Assembly: GCA_964505555.1 (NCBI GenBank)
Contig: CAZDIO010000164.1
Coordinates: forward strand, 1-6,982
DNA from: CAZDIO01 sp964505555
GTDB lineage: Bacteria > Bdellovibrionota_C > UBA2361 > SZUA-149 > CAZDIO01
Length of the DNA: 6,982 nucleotides
Direction of reading: 5' to 3'
Part shown: positions 6,365-6,982 of the stretch, piece after piece
Position numbering within the stretch: the stretch's first letter is position 1
Layout: each line of letters begins with the position of its first letter
The notes under the pieces: model-generated
The model's input: only the letters and a program-made list of their open reading frames with translations
Databases searched by the model: none
What the model was told of the DNA's origin: nothing
Program-made: the position numbers and the translations under genes

Positions 6365-6445
6365 CACAGAGTTTTTAATAATGCAAATGTAAAACTTGTG
6401 AAGCCTTTAGTTGAACACAGAGTTTCACAGGGTTGCACAGAGTTT
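6365..6445. repeat. CACAGAGTTT repeat cluster
   Basis: Exact CACAGAGTTT units occur at 6365-6374, 6416-6425 and 6436-6445, with a variant CACAGGGTT at 6426-6434 between the last two, making a short tandem array. A further exact unit starts at 3447, and ACAGAGTTT occurs at 1133-1141. All are in gene-free spacers and in the same orientation. Confidence 0.75.
6375..6402 (-). promoter_or_regulatory. candidate promoter for the PLP enzyme gene
   Basis: On the minus strand TTCACA (6397-6402, 5 of 6 to TTGACA) is followed by a 16-bp spacer and TATTAA (6375-6380, 4 of 6 to TATAAT). Transcription would start near 6368, about 30 nt before the ATG at 6338. The region is AT-rich, so chance matches are common. 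Confidence 0.35.
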
Positions 6446-6470
6446 GGAAATAAATAAGTTATTGGGATTA
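6436..6470 (+). repeat. dispersed repeat block, copy B
   Basis: Near copy of 3447-3481: CACAGAGTTTGG, then AAATAAATAA, then TTATTGGGATT. The next bases (6471 onward) are unrelated to the hairpin that follows copy A, so the shared unit ends here. Confidence 0.7.
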
Positions 6471-6471
6471 T
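6444..6471 (+). promoter_or_regulatory. candidate promoter for the 100-residue protein gene
   Basis: TTGGAA (6444-6449), a 16-bp spacer and GATTAT (6466-6471) preceded by TGG as an extended -10. It lies within repeat copy B and would start a transcript near 6478, with a leader of about 110 nt before the TTG at 6590. The match is modest. Confidence 0.3.
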
Positions 6472-6520
6472 TGCTAGCGTGTAGCCATATTCACAGCGCA
6501 CTGAGCCGTGCACACGACAT

Positions 6521-6548
6521 GGAGTGGTAAACGTGATACTCCCTTTTT
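6521..6548 (+). terminator. terminator-like hairpin in the leader of the 100-residue protein gene
   Basis: GGAGT (6521-6525) pairs with ACTCC (6538-6542) across a 12-nt loop and is followed by CTTTTT (6543-6548). The stem has only 5 bp. Because it lies between the candidate promoter and the strong ribosome site at 6575-6585, it could act as an attenuator, or terminate transcription arriving from upstream. It may also be chance. Confidence 0.3.
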
Positions 6549-6574
6549 ATTGTGCCGTGGTGCAAATTGGGTGG

Positions 6575-6585
6575 AAGGAGGTGAT
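6575..6585 (+). promoter_or_regulatory. near-perfect ribosome binding site that sets a TTG start
   Basis: AAGGAGGTGAT matches eleven consecutive bases of the standard complement to the 16S rRNA 3' end. Its GGAGG core ends 8 nt before TTG at 6590-6592. This outweighs the in-frame GTG at 6524, which has no comparable site. Confidence 0.88.
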
Positions 6586-6589
6586 TATC

Positions 6590-6892
6590 TTGTCCAAAAG
6601 CTTGGATGGCTTGGGGTCTCGGGGACCATTTCTCCCGATACCAACTCCTCCACCAGAAGGCCCGCCGATTAATCTCGAAGGTCTTCGTGGAAGAGCGCTT
6701 CTCAGGGCGGTGGAACGTGCAAGACAGCAATATCCAACCAGTCCTGTCCCTCCCGGTTTTACGAGTCGTATCGAGTTTGTCGAAGTTGAAGGCTTATTGC
6801 AACTACCCGGCGAGTTCGCGGCTGCGCTCAATGAATCTCCAGAGATCCTTGACGCAGTTCGGAGACATGGGTGCTCTGTTGTAGTGGCATAG
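6590..6892 (+). CDS. uncharacterised 100-residue protein
   Basis: I do not recognise this protein. From the TTG start it has 100 residues, no signal peptide and no membrane segment, so it is probably cytoplasmic. Residues 9-27 are rich in Gly and Pro (GPFLPIPTPPPEGPP at 12-26) and likely disordered. Residues 29-48 form a basic amphipathic helix (LEGLRGRALLRAVERARQQY). Residues 60-72 look like strands, and 73-93 a helix containing EFAAALNESPEILDAVRRHG. It ends in GCSVVVA with a single Cys at 95. The second helix is loosely reminiscent of Nif11/NHLP-type leader peptides of RiPP precursors, but the motif is too short to claim. That it is a real gene is supported by the excellent ribosome site and by an intrinsic terminator 5 nt after the TAG. 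It is transcribed away from the PLP enzyme gene. No adjacent maturation enzyme is identifiable in the window. Confidence 0.8.
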   Translation: MSKSLDGLGSRGPFLPIPTPPPEGPPINLEGLRGRALLRAVERARQQYPTSPVPPGFTSRIEFVEVEGLLQLPGEFAAALNESPEILDAVRRHGCSVVVA

Positions 6893-6897
6893 GTTTG

Positions 6898-6926
6898 AAA
6901 AAGGTGCTGTCACCACGGCACTTTTT
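6898..6926 (+). terminator. intrinsic terminator of the 100-residue protein gene
   Basis: GTGCTGT (6904-6910), loop CACC, ACGGCAC (6915-6921) form a 7-bp stem with one G-T pair. It is extended, after a bulged G at 6903, by AAAAA (6898-6902) pairing with TTTTT (6922-6926). It starts 5 nt after the stop. The A run also lets it act in the opposite direction, although no minus-strand gene is seen arriving from the right. Confidence 0.88.
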
Positions 6927-6956
6927 CCTCTCAGTCCTAGAGAAGAAGAATAAACC

Positions 6957-6982
6957 CTCAGAACTTTGTCGATAGCTCTGAG
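6957..6982. repeat. inverted repeat cut by the window edge
   Basis: CTCAGA (6957-6962) and TCTGAG (6977-6982) are perfect reverse complements 14 nt apart. CC precedes the left arm, so the stem could continue beyond the window. Too little is visible to assign a role. Confidence 0.35.

Noticed and set aside
6491..6730. Minus-strand open frame of 79 residues upstream of the PLP enzyme gene
   Set aside because: It is antisense to the well-supported 100-residue protein gene and covers its ribosome site, so it is a shadow frame.

Overview
The window looks like chromosomal DNA from a Gram-negative bacterium of moderate GC content. Three universal housekeeping genes anchor it: accD, a Nif3/YbgI-family gene and pgk. 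The diderm assignment rests on a predicted lipoprotein and on the general look of the AccD and Pgk proteins. A deltaproteobacterial or Bdellovibrio-like lineage is plausible, but that is an impression from the proteins and cannot be settled by eye. There is no sign of phage, plasmid, CRISPR, rRNA or intact tRNA.

Layout. Positions 1-51 may be the last 16 codons of a plus-strand gene cut by the window edge. accD lies on the minus strand (1065 to 208). It diverges from a plus-strand pair, the Nif3-like gene (1263-2024) and pgk (2096-3319), which probably form one transcript from a good sigma70-type promoter at 1190-1218. Positions 3320-4216 hold no convincing gene. Instead there is a segment of about 590 bp bounded by related inverted repeats of roughly 30 bp, each able to fold into a GCGATG/CATCGC hairpin, next to a further 12-bp perfect stem. 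It resembles a decayed non-autonomous element (MITE-like) or a paired-hairpin repeat.

From 4217 to 6338 two genes lie on the minus strand: a small predicted lipoprotein and, upstream of it, a fold-type I PLP-dependent enzyme (HisC-like aminotransferase superfamily) with an unexplained N-terminal extension of about 150 residues. Positions 6339-6589 form a second repeat-rich spacer with several CACAGAGTTT units and a near copy of the block found at 3447-3481. It leads into a compact plus-strand unit with a terminator-like leader hairpin, a near-perfect ribosome binding site, a 100-residue uncharacterised protein starting with TTG (6590-6892) and a clear intrinsic terminator (6898-6926).

Functionally, accD serves fatty acid synthesis (malonyl-CoA formation), pgk serves glycolysis and gluconeogenesis, and the Nif3-like protein is a conserved metalloprotein of uncertain role. 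The PLP enzyme, the lipoprotein and the 100-residue protein have no assignable pathway here. The best candidates for something undescribed are the inverted-repeat element, the shared repeat blocks, and the 100-residue protein with its structured leader.
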